Below are positions 8,067 to 15,242 of a DNA stretch of 64,000 nt, in pieces (positions within the stretch are counted from its first letter, which is position 1; every line of letters starts with the position of its first letter). Both the position numbers and the translations under genes were made by a program. Below the pieces are notes generated by a model, which saw nothing but the letters and a program-made list of their open reading frames with translations, made no database searches and was not told the origin of the DNA. This DNA is from Niallia endozanthoxylica (GTDB lineage Bacteria > Bacillota > Bacilli > Bacillales > Cytobacillaceae): positions 186,001 to 250,000 of the forward strand of contig NZ_VYKL01000010.1 of the NCBI RefSeq assembly GCF_008710145.1, in the 5' to 3' direction.

Positions 8067-8834
8067 TTAATAGTGTCTGGCTTCTTCTTTTTTGTCCTTC
8101 GAAAAAAACCAGCCGCCAGCTGCGATTAATAATAACACGACGTAAAACGTAATTTTCCATTCCGGAGATTTAGCAAAGCCTTCTGGTAATAAAGCTAATT
8201 CTGGATGCGCTAAGGTGTAGACGGAAAGCTTTACACCGACCCAGCCGACGATAAGAAAAGCGGCAATTTCTAAGCCTGGTCTAGTGTGAAGCAGCTTCAC
8301 AAAGAAGTTTGCGGCAAAACGCATGATAATGAGCCCAATCAGGCCACCTGCAAAAATAACAAGGAATTTTCCACCATCAAGACCTCCAATATTTGGCAGG
8401 TTTGTATTTGGAAGTGTAACGGCAAGGGCAACGGCGGCAAGAATAGAGTCAACAGCAAAGGCAATATCGGCCAATTCTACCTTAAAAACAGTTCCCCAAA
8501 AACCGGAATTTTTCTTTTCGTCCTCATTTTTCTCTTTTTCTTTTTTCAAGAATACTTTTCTAACGATATGATTGACAGCGATGAATAACAGGTACAGTGC
8601 TCCGATTGCTTGGACCTGCCATACATCGACAAGGAAAGAAATCACAAATAAGGAACCAAATCGGAAGACAAAGGCGCCCGCCAGTCCGTAAAATAAGGCT
8701 TTTTTTCTTTGTTCCTCAGGCAGATGTTTAACCATAATAGCCAAGACAAGTGCATTATCCGCTGCCAGTAAACCTTCAATCGCAATTAATAATAGTAATA
8801 CCCAGGTGTACTCAAATAAAATGGATAGTTCCAT
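8067..8834 (-). CDS. TerC family integral membrane protein (YkoY-type, probable Mn2+ exporter)
   Basis: A 255-residue polytopic protein. The first helix contains LLLIAIEGLLAADNALVLAIMV and a later one ELADIAFAVDSILAAVAL; both hold the acidic residues conserved in TerC proteins. A charged cytoplasmic loop (KKEKEKNEDEKK) separates the two halves. Proteins of this type (YceF/YkoY) have been linked to manganese efflux and metalation of exported enzymes. The start at 8834 follows AGGAGGATGAATCA. It is the second gene after a yybP-ykoY manganese riboswitch, with a Spo0M-like gene 37 bases upstream, so induction by Mn2+ is the expected regulation. This is inferred from the riboswitch family rather than shown here. 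Confidence 0.9.
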   Translation of the reverse strand: MELSILFEYTWVLLLLIAIEGLLAADNALVLAIMVKHLPEEQRKKALFYGLAGAFVFRFGSLFVISFLVDVWQVQAIGALYLLFIAVNHIVRKVFLKKEKEKNEDEKKNSGFWGTVFKVELADIAFAVDSILAAVALAVTLPNTNLPNIGGLDGGKFLVIFAGGLIGLIIMRFAANFFVKLLHTRPGLEIAAFLIVGWVGVKLSVYTLAHPELALLPEGFAKSPEWKITFYVVLLLIAAGGWFFSKDKKEEARHY

Positions 8835-8871
8835 TGATTCATCCTCCTAGAGTTTTTTTAAAATCGTTCTC

Positions 8872-9267
8872 TTATAAATTAGATTTCAAATAAATGATAT
8901 CGTGGTCCTTACTTTCCATTCCCTCATGAAAGACAAGTTTCGATTTAAAATAGTAATATAGGTTTTTCCTTGATCGTTCGGAATCTTCGGGAATGGTAAA
9001 GCTAAACGATAATTGATCTTCCTCGTTCGACTGTATTTTTCTTGATGATAATATGGTTGTTGTATCTACAACCGTTTCTTGTTCTTTCTCATCATCAACC
9101 ATGACTAAATCACAATGAATATGTTTAATCGTTTGATCAACCGTACCACCCTTTAGTAAGAAATAACCAGAAACCTTTTCGCCGGGAGCATATGTCCTTT
9201 TCTCCAAAATTAAATCAATTTTTGCCGAACCAATTCCTAACAGTGACATTGTTTTTCTTAATAGCAT
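8872..9267 (-). CDS. Spo0M-like (arrestin-fold) protein, short form
   Basis: A 131-residue protein from the ATG at 9267, which has GGAGG eight bases upstream; an in-frame TTG at 9282 lies inside the binding site. The sequence IGSAKIDLILEKRTYAPGEKVSG is the start of Spo0M proteins, which regulate sporulation entry by an unknown mechanism and have an arrestin-like beta sandwich. Full Spo0M proteins are around twice as long, so this is an N-terminal-domain-only form ending in a short DIIYLKSNL tail. There is no sign of a frameshift: the stop is followed directly by the TerC ribosome binding site. It is the first gene after the yybP-ykoY riboswitch, giving an unusual pairing with a metal transporter. 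Confidence 0.72.
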   Translation of the reverse strand: MLLRKTMSLLGIGSAKIDLILEKRTYAPGEKVSGYFLLKGGTVDQTIKHIHCDLVMVDDEKEQETVVDTTTILSSRKIQSNEEDQLSFSFTIPEDSERSRKNLYYYFKSKLVFHEGMESKDHDIIYLKSNL

Positions 9268-9308
9268 GAACAAATCCTCCAATTATATATTTCTACCAGA
9301 AAAGTTGA

Positions 9309-9376
9309 AAAGCCCTTACCGAAGATGGTAAAGGCTTTAAAAATAAAAGACCTTTACCGATTGATGGTAAAGGTCT
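9309..9376 (-). terminator. Two extra tandem terminator hairpins behind the yybP-ykoY riboswitch
   Basis: Read on the minus strand after the riboswitch expression platform there are two more hairpins. One is AGACCTTTACC/GGTAAAGGTCT (9349-9376) followed by TTTATTTT. The next is AAGCCTTTACC/GGTAAGGGCTT (9311-9338) followed by TTTT. Their stems nearly repeat the first terminator (9384-9416), suggesting duplication. Confidence 0.75.
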
Positions 9377-9383
9377 AAAACAT

Positions 9384-9503
9384 AAAAGACCTCTACCTGT
9401 TGTGCAGGTAAAGGTCTTGCTAACAACATTCGTTGCCAACAAAGCCGAGAGTTTGAAACTCCGAAATGACGACTTTGTTGTAAAAGCTACTCCCCTTTAG
9501 GAG
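9384..9503 (-). ncRNA. yybP-ykoY (Mn2+) riboswitch with terminator expression platform
   Basis: On the minus strand, CCTAAAGGGGAGTAGC (about 9503-9488) opens the aptamer. The conserved three-way features follow: GTCGTCA, a GAGTTTCAAACTC stem, CGGCTTTGTTGGCAACG, and the closing AGCAAGACCTTTACC (about 9422-9408). TAAAGG pairs with CCTTTA to form P1. The same CCTTTACC strand is the left arm of a terminator hairpin (9388-9416) followed by TTTTATG. P1 formation with bound metal and termination are therefore mutually exclusive, an ON switch in this family. It precedes the Spo0M-like and TerC genes; TerC is a classical target of this riboswitch. Confidence 0.92.
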
Positions 9504-9670
9504 AAAAATATTAAATTTATAAATTAATCATATATTTAGATGGGTAACATGTCAATCATCTTTTTGACCAATTTTGTTTGGAAAAATAGAAATCTTCGTT
9601 ATGTTCATCACATTCTCCATTCTCCAAACATAGAAAGTTAAAGGACTATGAAAAGGGATTGATTGTGTTG

Positions 9671-10357
9671 ATGTATAAAAAATGGTCGGAACATCCTTAT
9701 CCTGGAAATTCAACTCCTCCAAAGGGAAACCCAGTCCCCGGTTATGGGCCGATGGTGTTTATTCATCGCTCTGGGAACCATGTATTCCTCGATCCTTTTC
9801 AACGAAAAATCAGTTGGGACCTTCGGCATCCTAATCTTATTAATTGGACATTTGAACGATTGATTGTTCAACAAACATTAGCTGCCTTGACTCCCAGGCA
9901 AAAACAAATGGCCGAGTATTGGGGAAACGGAATGTTAACTGAAAAAATTAGACGAATCATTTTCCGTTTAGCAGATAAGTACAATATAGGCGCAACAAAG
10001 CTTGCCTTCGTGTTAGGGTATTTTTATGCTGCCGTAAATGATGCCTTTGTCATGTCGATGTATTTTAAATATCTTTACGATACCGCAAGACCCATTCAAT
10101 ATGGCAGTAACGTTGCTGCTGTTATTGACACGCCCCAATCTCCATCCTATCCCTCCGGTCATGCAGCCATAGCAGGATGCTCCCAAATGGTACTTAGTCA
10201 TTTCTTTCCAAGTGAATCAGCATCCATTCAAAGAAAAATGGAAGAATGTGCTCAATCTCGGGTTTATGCTGGAGTCCATTTCAAAGCAGACATAGAGGCA
10301 GGTCTGAAATTAGGAAGACAAATAGGAAAGATTGTTATGTATTATATGAAAGGATAG
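9671..10357 (+). CDS. PAP2-superfamily phosphatase (vanadium haloperoxidase fold)
   Basis: A 228-residue protein with the complete acid-phosphatase/haloperoxidase signature: K133-x6-R140-P141 (KYLYDTARP), PSGH at 161-164 with catalytic His164, and S196-R197-x5-H203-x3-D207. This fold removes phosphate from lipids or soluble substrates, or binds vanadate in haloperoxidases. There is no clear signal peptide and few long hydrophobic helices, unlike typical membrane PAP2 lipid phosphatases. It resembles the soluble vanadium-peroxidase-like group in Bacillus. The start is uncertain: AAAAGGGA at 9651-9658 could serve GTG 9665, TTG 9668 or ATG 9671. The gene stands alone, divergent from the riboswitch operon. 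Confidence 0.82.
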   Translation: MYKKWSEHPYPGNSTPPKGNPVPGYGPMVFIHRSGNHVFLDPFQRKISWDLRHPNLINWTFERLIVQQTLAALTPRQKQMAEYWGNGMLTEKIRRIIFRLADKYNIGATKLAFVLGYFYAAVNDAFVMSMYFKYLYDTARPIQYGSNVAAVIDTPQSPSYPSGHAAIAGCSQMVLSHFFPSESASIQRKMEECAQSRVYAGVHFKADIEAGLKLGRQIGKIVMYYMKG

Positions 10358-10555
10358 ATGGGTTTCCGATTTTCTTGAAATCCTAAAAACAGGGGAATCG
10401 GAAACTTGTTATTGAGGTGAAAAGACCCAACGATTAAGGGGTTTTTTAACTATTCTTACAGTAACAATAATTAAAATAAGAGACTGCCCAAAAAGTCAGT
10501 AACATTGATTTTTTGGACAGTCTCTTCACTATATTCAAAGTAGATAGGATGAAAA

Positions 10556-10574
10556 TTGGTATGAATCGTACCAA
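10556..10574. promoter_or_regulatory. Candidate operator TTGGTA-N7-TACCAA upstream of phenol hydroxylase
   Basis: A perfect 6-7-6 inverted repeat about 180 bases before the first hydroxylase gene. It occurs once in the window. It could bind the PucR-output regulator encoded downstream, but no second copy near that regulator supports this. Confidence 0.4.
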
Positions 10575-10634
10575 AACGGAAAAAAATTTGGGTGACATCA
10601 ACCATATACGAAATATTCGAATTATTTTAATATT

Positions 10635-10648
10635 AGAATACGCTTACA
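10635..10648. promoter_or_regulatory. Candidate catabolite-responsive element (cre) before phenol hydroxylase
   Basis: AGAATACGCTTACA matches the CcpA consensus TGWAANCGNTWNCA except at two positions (first T and one A). Location about 100 bases upstream of the first hydroxylase gene fits catabolite repression by CcpA. Confidence 0.4.
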
Positions 10649-10749
10649 AGATAGCAAAAGAAATAAAGTAGCAAACCTCTTTAGATAGCAGCAAAGGTAT
10701 TCTATAAAATTTAAGTGTAATTTTCTGAAATATAAAAGGGGGAAGAGAA

Positions 10750-11871
10750 ATGACAACGAAACCTGAATTCAAAAAAACAATCCGAGACCAAGCCTGGGAT
10801 TATAAAACAAAGAATGAATATGAAGATGTGACAGTCAGACAACAGCCATATATCCATATGCACTATCGCCATATATTCGACGAGCGTGATTATGACATTT
10901 ATGATCCGCGTTATACACGCCTAAAATCCTCCGATTGGGAAGCTTACCGTGATCCGAAGAAGTTTTGGTACACAACTTATGTAAATAACCGTAAGAAAAT
11001 GGCTGAAGAAGTTGAAAATGCCTTCAACTATGCAAATGAACTAGGAGTCATTGAAAATCTATCACCCCAGTGGACAGATGCACTAAGAGATCTATATACG
11101 CCGCTTCGTCATATTGAATATGGTGAGAATGTTCAAATGCAGCATGTCATCCGTTATGCATTAGGCTCAGCGATTGAACAGTGCGCGACTTACCAGGCAT
11201 ACGATAAAACAGGAAGAGCTCAGTGGATTTCACAATGGGCCATGAATATGCAGGAGCATCATGGGGAGTTTCTTGCATATGGCAAAGAGGTGCTACTGAA
11301 CGAACCAGCTTTTCAGCCATTACGTCGTTATGTAGAAGAGGTTCTCGTGACAGATGACTGGGCAGAAGTTCTTGTGGCGGAGAACTTAACATTAGACCTT
11401 TTATTAGGAAATTTGATGTATCGTGAATTAAATCAAGAAGCTGTTAAACAAGGTGATACACATTTATCCATTCTGAATTTGGTCATTTCGAAGCAATTAG
11501 ATTGGCATCGAGATTGGGCATTCTCTCTGTTTAAACTGTTAGCAAGTGATGAAGCCGAAAGCCGCTGGGATTATTTAAAATCTTTAGGCTATGAAGATTG
11601 GGAAGGTGATTATCGCTGGGGAAGAACATTAAGTGACCCTAGGGAGACTCCAGAAGAAATCCTCTCCAATGTAGAAATCATTCAAGAATGGGTGGAGAAA
11701 TGGTATCCGAAAGCATTTGAAGCAGTACTTGCTTTAGCTCCATTATTTGAAAAACATGGATTATCTATCAACCTTCCAGAAACATTGAAGAAAATTGAAG
11801 AAGAAGCGATTATTCCAATCTATAAAAAATATAAGCTTCCATTTAAACAATACGAAATAGCACTTAGATAA
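10750..11871 (+). CDS. dmpL: Phenol hydroxylase, beta (small oxygenase) subunit, DmpL-like
   Basis: A 373-residue protein of the ferritin-like beta subunit family of soluble diiron monooxygenases. It folds like the alpha subunit but lacks the iron ligands; no D/E-x-x-R-H motif is present, as expected. Recognisable features are the aromatic-rich N-terminus (QAWDYKTKNEYEDVTVRQQPYIHMHYRH), FWYTTYVNNRKKMAE, and the helical core with MQHVIRYALGSAIEQCATYQAYDKTGRAQWIS. It is longer than the Pseudomonas DmpL (about 330). The gene order beta, effector, alpha, gamma, reductase is that of phenol hydroxylases (LMNOP), not toluene-4-monooxygenases. The hydroxylase is an (alpha beta gamma)2 cytoplasmic complex that converts phenols to catechols. 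A DmpK assembly gene, which normally comes first, is absent here. Confidence 0.9.
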   Translation: MTTKPEFKKTIRDQAWDYKTKNEYEDVTVRQQPYIHMHYRHIFDERDYDIYDPRYTRLKSSDWEAYRDPKKFWYTTYVNNRKKMAEEVENAFNYANELGVIENLSPQWTDALRDLYTPLRHIEYGENVQMQHVIRYALGSAIEQCATYQAYDKTGRAQWISQWAMNMQEHHGEFLAYGKEVLLNEPAFQPLRRYVEEVLVTDDWAEVLVAENLTLDLLLGNLMYRELNQEAVKQGDTHLSILNLVISKQLDWHRDWAFSLFKLLASDEAESRWDYLKSLGYEDWEGDYRWGRTLSDPRETPEEILSNVEIIQEWVEKWYPKAFEAVLALAPLFEKHGLSINLPETLKKIEEEAIIPIYKKYKLPFKQYEIALR

Positions 11872-11889
11872 GAGAAGGGGACGGTAAAA

Positions 11890-12186
11890 ATGACAGTAAA
11901 ACAAGCATACGTAGGAATGGATTTAGATACAAGCGGCGGTTCAATGGTAGATGCCATCATTTCAGCGATTCAAGAAGATAATGAGGGAGTCATCGTTGAA
12001 GACTTTATGGTTTATAAAAAAGTAAAAGCGCCTGGAAGAATGGTGTTAAAACGAGAAACGGTTGAAGAACATTTTGGGGCAGATTTTGATATGGATCGAG
12101 TGCACATTGTCATGTCCTCTGCTTTTGGTTTTATCACGGATTGGGACGAAGAACAGTTAATTATAGAATGGGAAGACGCAGAATAA
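11890..12186 (+). CDS. dmpM: Phenol hydroxylase effector (regulatory) protein, DmpM/MmoB family
   Basis: A 98-residue protein, 18 bases after the beta subunit, with AGAGAAGGGGACGG as ribosome binding site. The pattern AYVGMDLDTSGGSMVDAIISAIQE and later VHIVMSSAFGFITDWDEEQLIIEWED is that of the cofactor-less MmoB/DmpM coupling proteins. They bind the hydroxylase near the diiron site, tune substrate access and couple NADH use to oxygenation. Usual length is 90-100 residues, so it is complete. It is translated between the beta and alpha genes, as in dmp-type operons. Confidence 0.9.
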   Translation: MTVKQAYVGMDLDTSGGSMVDAIISAIQEDNEGVIVEDFMVYKKVKAPGRMVLKRETVEEHFGADFDMDRVHIVMSSAFGFITDWDEEQLIIEWEDAE

Positions 12187-12201
12187 GGAGGGCAACGAAA
12201 T

Positions 12202-13707
12202 ATGGCAAAATTAGGCGTAAAAGAAAAATATCATGCAATGACAAGGGATTTAATGTGGGAACCAAAAGATTTTGATATGAATAAGGTATACCCTTTAATT
12301 GAAAAAGAAGGCATCATTTTGAAAGATCCAAGTCGCTGGGAAGATCCTTTTCGTATGGCTTATAACCAATACGTTAAAATTCAATCAGAAAAAGATGGCA
12401 TTTATCATGCGGTTCGTAATGCTTTTGAAGCAAATGATGGACATGCGAAAGTAGTGGATTCACGTTGGTATGAAGGGGTTAAAGTCTTTGCGACGGCTGT
12501 TCAGCCTGCCGAATATTCTGCCCATCGTCTAATGGCATATGTTGGCCGGAACATTCCAATTGAAGCGATTCGCTTTGCCACTTTTAATCAAGCGATTGAT
12601 GAACTGCGTCACGCTCAAATTGAAATCAAACATTATGCTCATATGAGTAAAGAAATCGATGGGCTTCATAATTTTGCCAATACAACGCAAAACTTATGGT
12701 TCAATACAGTTCCAAAATCATTCTTTGATGATGCGATGACAGCAGGTCCATTTGAAGCATTGATAGCGATTTCATTCTCGTTTGAGTATGTGTTTACCAA
12801 CATTTTATTCCTGCCATTTGCTTCATCCGCGGGCGCGGTGGGCGATGATAACTTCGCTGCTGTTGGAAAAACTGTACAATCTGACGAATCCCGTCATATG
12901 GCATTAGGAATGTCTGCTTTGAAAATGTTGTTAGAGGAAGACGACCGGAACGTTCCAATCATTCAAGGATGGCTCGATAAATGGTATTGGAGAGCGTATC
13001 GTTTGTTCTCAGTTATTTCGGCACTTGTGGATTATTATCCACGTATTCGTCCGATTTCTTGGAAGAAAGCGTTTGAAATTTATGTAGAAGAACAAGTGTT
13101 TGAAGGGTTGTTTAAAGATTTACGAAAATATGGAATTCGTTTACCAAAGCATGCGGAAGACAGCATGAAAGAAAAAAATCATTACTCTCATTCAGTTATG
13201 CGTATTCTTGATCACTACAAACATGCGAATTTGTTTAGAGGATTCAAACTGCAGCCTGATGATTATCAATGGTTATCAAATGAATATCCAGATACATTTG
13301 ATCGATATTATTCACCTTACTTCCGTCGTATGGATGATCATGTTTTGGCCGGTTCAAGTCCGGGGATTCCGTCAGTATGTACGGTATGTCAAGTTCCTGC
13401 AGAGTTTCCGGATCCAGATAATCCATCCAAAATGTGGACACAATATAGTGAATATAACAATAAAACATATGTGACTTGTTCTCCTGGATGTAAGCATATT
13501 TTTGAGCAAGAACCGTTTAAATATATGCAGATTTGGTGGCCGGCAGAAGCTTACTTGAGCGGCGAATTTGGCGATGATCCAATCGCCGGTATATTCAAAT
13601 ATACAGGTCTATCTCCAGAAGAAACGGGTGAACATTATTCTTCAAGGGAACATGCCCGCTGGTTGGAACACAGAAAACATTTAGGGTTAGATAAGAAATT
13701 TTTCTAG
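12202..13707 (+). CDS. dmpN: Phenol hydroxylase, alpha (large diiron oxygenase) subunit, DmpN-like
   Basis: A 501-residue catalytic subunit. All six iron ligands of the carboxylate-bridged diiron site are visible: Glu104 (QPAEYSAHR), Glu134 and His137 (IDELRHAQ), Glu195 (SFEYVF), Glu229 and His232 (DESRHMALG). The C-terminal 100 residues carry paired cysteines (CTVCQVPAEF and TCSPGCKHIF) resembling the YHS-type metal-binding tail of DmpN/TmoA proteins. It inserts one oxygen atom from O2 into phenol to give catechol, using electrons from the reductase encoded downstream. Start at 12202 follows AAGGAGGGCAACGAAAT. Length and motifs argue for an active enzyme. Its substrate may be phenol, a cresol or a related arene; context with catechol dioxygenase favours phenols. 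Confidence 0.95.
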   Translation: MAKLGVKEKYHAMTRDLMWEPKDFDMNKVYPLIEKEGIILKDPSRWEDPFRMAYNQYVKIQSEKDGIYHAVRNAFEANDGHAKVVDSRWYEGVKVFATAVQPAEYSAHRLMAYVGRNIPIEAIRFATFNQAIDELRHAQIEIKHYAHMSKEIDGLHNFANTTQNLWFNTVPKSFFDDAMTAGPFEALIAISFSFEYVFTNILFLPFASSAGAVGDDNFAAVGKTVQSDESRHMALGMSALKMLLEEDDRNVPIIQGWLDKWYWRAYRLFSVISALVDYYPRIRPISWKKAFEIYVEEQVFEGLFKDLRKYGIRLPKHAEDSMKEKNHYSHSVMRILDHYKHANLFRGFKLQPDDYQWLSNEYPDTFDRYYSPYFRRMDDHVLAGSSPGIPSVCTVCQVPAEFPDPDNPSKMWTQYSEYNNKTYVTCSPGCKHIFEQEPFKYMQIWWPAEAYLSGEFGDDPIAGIFKYTGLSPEETGEHYSSREHARWLEHRKHLGLDKKFF

Positions 13708-13734
13708 AGCGAAGGAAACAAGGAGTGAACCGAA

Positions 13735-14019
13735 ATGGCAAACTATTTGAAGCAGGAAAATCAATTGATTGTTTGGCCCGTATTAAAAGAAGTCACAGAA
13801 AATGATTTGTTTCAAGGAAGCATTGGCTTAAGAGCCCGTTATGATATGACAAACAAAGAATTGCTGGGGTCATGTTTAGACGCGTGGAAAGCAGACAAAG
13901 AAAAAAACTATCGTTTATTCTTAATTCGTGCGGATGGTCAAGTAGAAATTTCATTAAATGGGACTGTTAAAGAGGCAGGAATTCGCAATGGAGATTATTT
14001 AGAAATCGTCGTAGCGTAA
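13735..14019 (+). CDS. dmpO: Phenol hydroxylase gamma subunit, DmpO-like
   Basis: A 94-residue protein 27 bases after the alpha subunit, with AAGGAGTGAACCGAA as ribosome binding site. The short beta-rich sequence, with LRARYDMTNKELLGSCLDAWK and GIRNGDYLEIVV, fits the small gamma subunit that stabilises the hydroxylase dimer. Pseudomonas DmpO is somewhat longer (about 119), so this is a compact form closer in size to TmoB (about 84). The assignment rests largely on position between N and P and on size. Confidence 0.82.
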   Translation: MANYLKQENQLIVWPVLKEVTENDLFQGSIGLRARYDMTNKELLGSCLDAWKADKEKNYRLFLIRADGQVEISLNGTVKEAGIRNGDYLEIVVA

Positions 14020-14053
14020 GAGCTATGTAAGACTCTGTTTGATAAATTTATAG

Positions 14054-14099
14054 ATTTTTTCTCCTTCATGTGAAATGACTTTTATATGAAGGAGAAAAA
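14054..14099. promoter_or_regulatory. Hairpin between oxygenase and reductase genes
   Basis: TTTTTCTCCTTCAT (14055-14069 region) and ATGAAGGAGAAAAA form a 14-base-pair stem with a loop of about 16. No U run follows on either strand, because the U-rich side is inside the stem. It is therefore not a canonical terminator; it may set mRNA processing or stability between O and P. Confidence 0.55.
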
Positions 14100-14111
14100 G
14101 AAGTGATATGA

Positions 14112-14150
14112 ACAATTTTTTTACATAGATTTCTTGCATTTCCTTATAAA
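14112..14150 (+). promoter_or_regulatory. Possible internal sigma-A promoter before the reductase gene
   Basis: TTTACA, an 18-base spacer and TTATAA(A) lie about 35-75 bases before the reductase start, after the hairpin at 14054-14099. This would allow P, the dioxygenase and the ferredoxin to be transcribed apart from LMNO. Similarity to consensus is moderate only. Confidence 0.35.
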
Positions 14151-14184
14151 GAGTGATGAAGATTAAGAGGGGAGAGATTAAGAG

Positions 14185-15210
14185 ATGAGTCAAACAAAAA
14201 CAGCGGTGGAAACATATGAAATTACATTAGAACCAAGTGGAAAAACGATTACAGTTAAGGAAGGACAAACGATACTGGATGCCGCCATTCGCAATGGGAT
14301 TCAAGTGGCTTACGGATGCCGGCATGGCAGCTGTTCTGCATGTAAATGCCAAGTCCTCGAAGGCGATTTTGAAATCATGGATCGTGTATCGGAATATTCC
14401 TTAATGAGCTTTGAAAGAGAAGAAGGGTTTACATTAATGTGCAGCACACTAGCTGAAAGCGATCTTGTAATTGAAGTAGATGAAGAAGAATCAGATTTAC
14501 CTTTCTTCGCTGTCCATGATTTTGAAGCGGAGGTTGTTGAAAATAAGCAATACACACATGATATACATATGATTAAGCTGAAACTGCAAGAATCTGCAGT
14601 GATTCCTTATGGTTCAGGTCAATTTTTTGAGTTCGATCTACCTGGATTAGACGATACACGTGCCTATTCAGTGGCGAATAAATATGAAGACTCAAAGTTT
14701 ATTGAGTTTCATATTAAGCGGGTTCCTGAGGGAAAAGGCTCCAATTATATGTGTGATTTAAATGCTGGGGATATTGTAACGGGGTCAGGTCCATATGGAA
14801 GCATGCAGCTTCGTAATCGAAACAAAGATTTGATTTTCATTGCCGGCGGTTCTGGAATGGCTCCAATTAAGTCTCTTGTTGAAGAAGTATTCTCTCAATC
14901 TTTTGAAAATGAAGCATGGTTCTTCTATGGGGCTCGTGCGAAAAAGGATTTGTATCTTGTTGATGAGTGGATGGAATTGGCTGAAAAGTATCCAAACTTC
15001 CACTTTGTTCCGGCATTATCACAACCTGAGGATGGGGATGAATGGAACGGAGAAGTTGGATTTATTGCTGACGTGATTTCACGCAAACTTGGAAATATGT
15101 CGAACATGGATGCTTATCTTTGCGGACCGCCGATTATGATTGAAACAGCCTGTGATGCTCTTTATAAGGGCGGTGTCAAAGGTACGGATATTTCTTATGA
15201 CGAATTTTAA
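14185..15210 (+). CDS. dmpP: Phenol hydroxylase reductase (2Fe-2S ferredoxin-FAD-NADH), DmpP-like
   Basis: A 341-residue electron-transfer protein. An N-terminal plant-type [2Fe-2S] domain has Cys45, Cys50, Cys53 and Cys86 (YGCRHGSCSACKC, LMCST). An FAD domain with RAYSVANKY follows, then an NAD domain with GGSGMAPIKSLVEE and the closing CGPPIMIE. It takes electrons from NADH and passes them one at a time to the diiron site of the hydroxylase. Length matches DmpP/MmoC (about 350). The start follows GAGGGGAGAGATTAAGAG. The 165-base gap from the gamma gene, with a hairpin and a possible promoter, is larger than other gaps in the cluster. Confidence 0.94.
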   Translation: MSQTKTAVETYEITLEPSGKTITVKEGQTILDAAIRNGIQVAYGCRHGSCSACKCQVLEGDFEIMDRVSEYSLMSFEREEGFTLMCSTLAESDLVIEVDEEESDLPFFAVHDFEAEVVENKQYTHDIHMIKLKLQESAVIPYGSGQFFEFDLPGLDDTRAYSVANKYEDSKFIEFHIKRVPEGKGSNYMCDLNAGDIVTGSGPYGSMQLRNRNKDLIFIAGGSGMAPIKSLVEEVFSQSFENEAWFFYGARAKKDLYLVDEWMELAEKYPNFHFVPALSQPEDGDEWNGEVGFIADVISRKLGNMSNMDAYLCGPPIMIETACDALYKGGVKGTDISYDEF

Positions 15211-15242
15211 AGTGATAGGATTATATGACAGGAGGAAAAACA

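Larger units (their letters stand above)
10358..10749. other. Gene-free stretch upstream of the phenol hydroxylase operon
   Basis: It holds a weak hairpin (GTTTCCGATT 10362-10371 with AATCGGAAAC 10396-10405) after the phosphatase and a stronger hairpin at 10480-10524 (GAGACTGCCCAAAAA with TTTTTTGGACAGTCTC). It also holds a palindrome at 10556-10574 and a cre-like site at 10635-10648. The ribosome binding site AAAGGGGGAAGAG precedes 10750. I see no sigma-54 -24/-12 element and no convincing sigma-A promoter that can be assigned with confidence. Confidence 0.6.

Noticed and set aside
9300..9420. CRISPR-like array formed by repeated GACCTTTACC units
   Set aside because: The units are inverted-repeat terminator hairpins behind a riboswitch, not direct repeats separated by unique spacers.
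10358..10749. Sigma-54 promoter expected for XylR/DmpR-controlled phenol operons
   Set aside because: I found no TGGCAC-N5-TTGC-type element, and the regulator has no AAA+ sigma-54 interaction domain.
14054..14099. Hairpin between DmpO and DmpP as a Rho-independent terminator
   Set aside because: The U-rich bases are inside the stem and no U run follows on the plus strand, so it was kept only as a regulatory hairpin.
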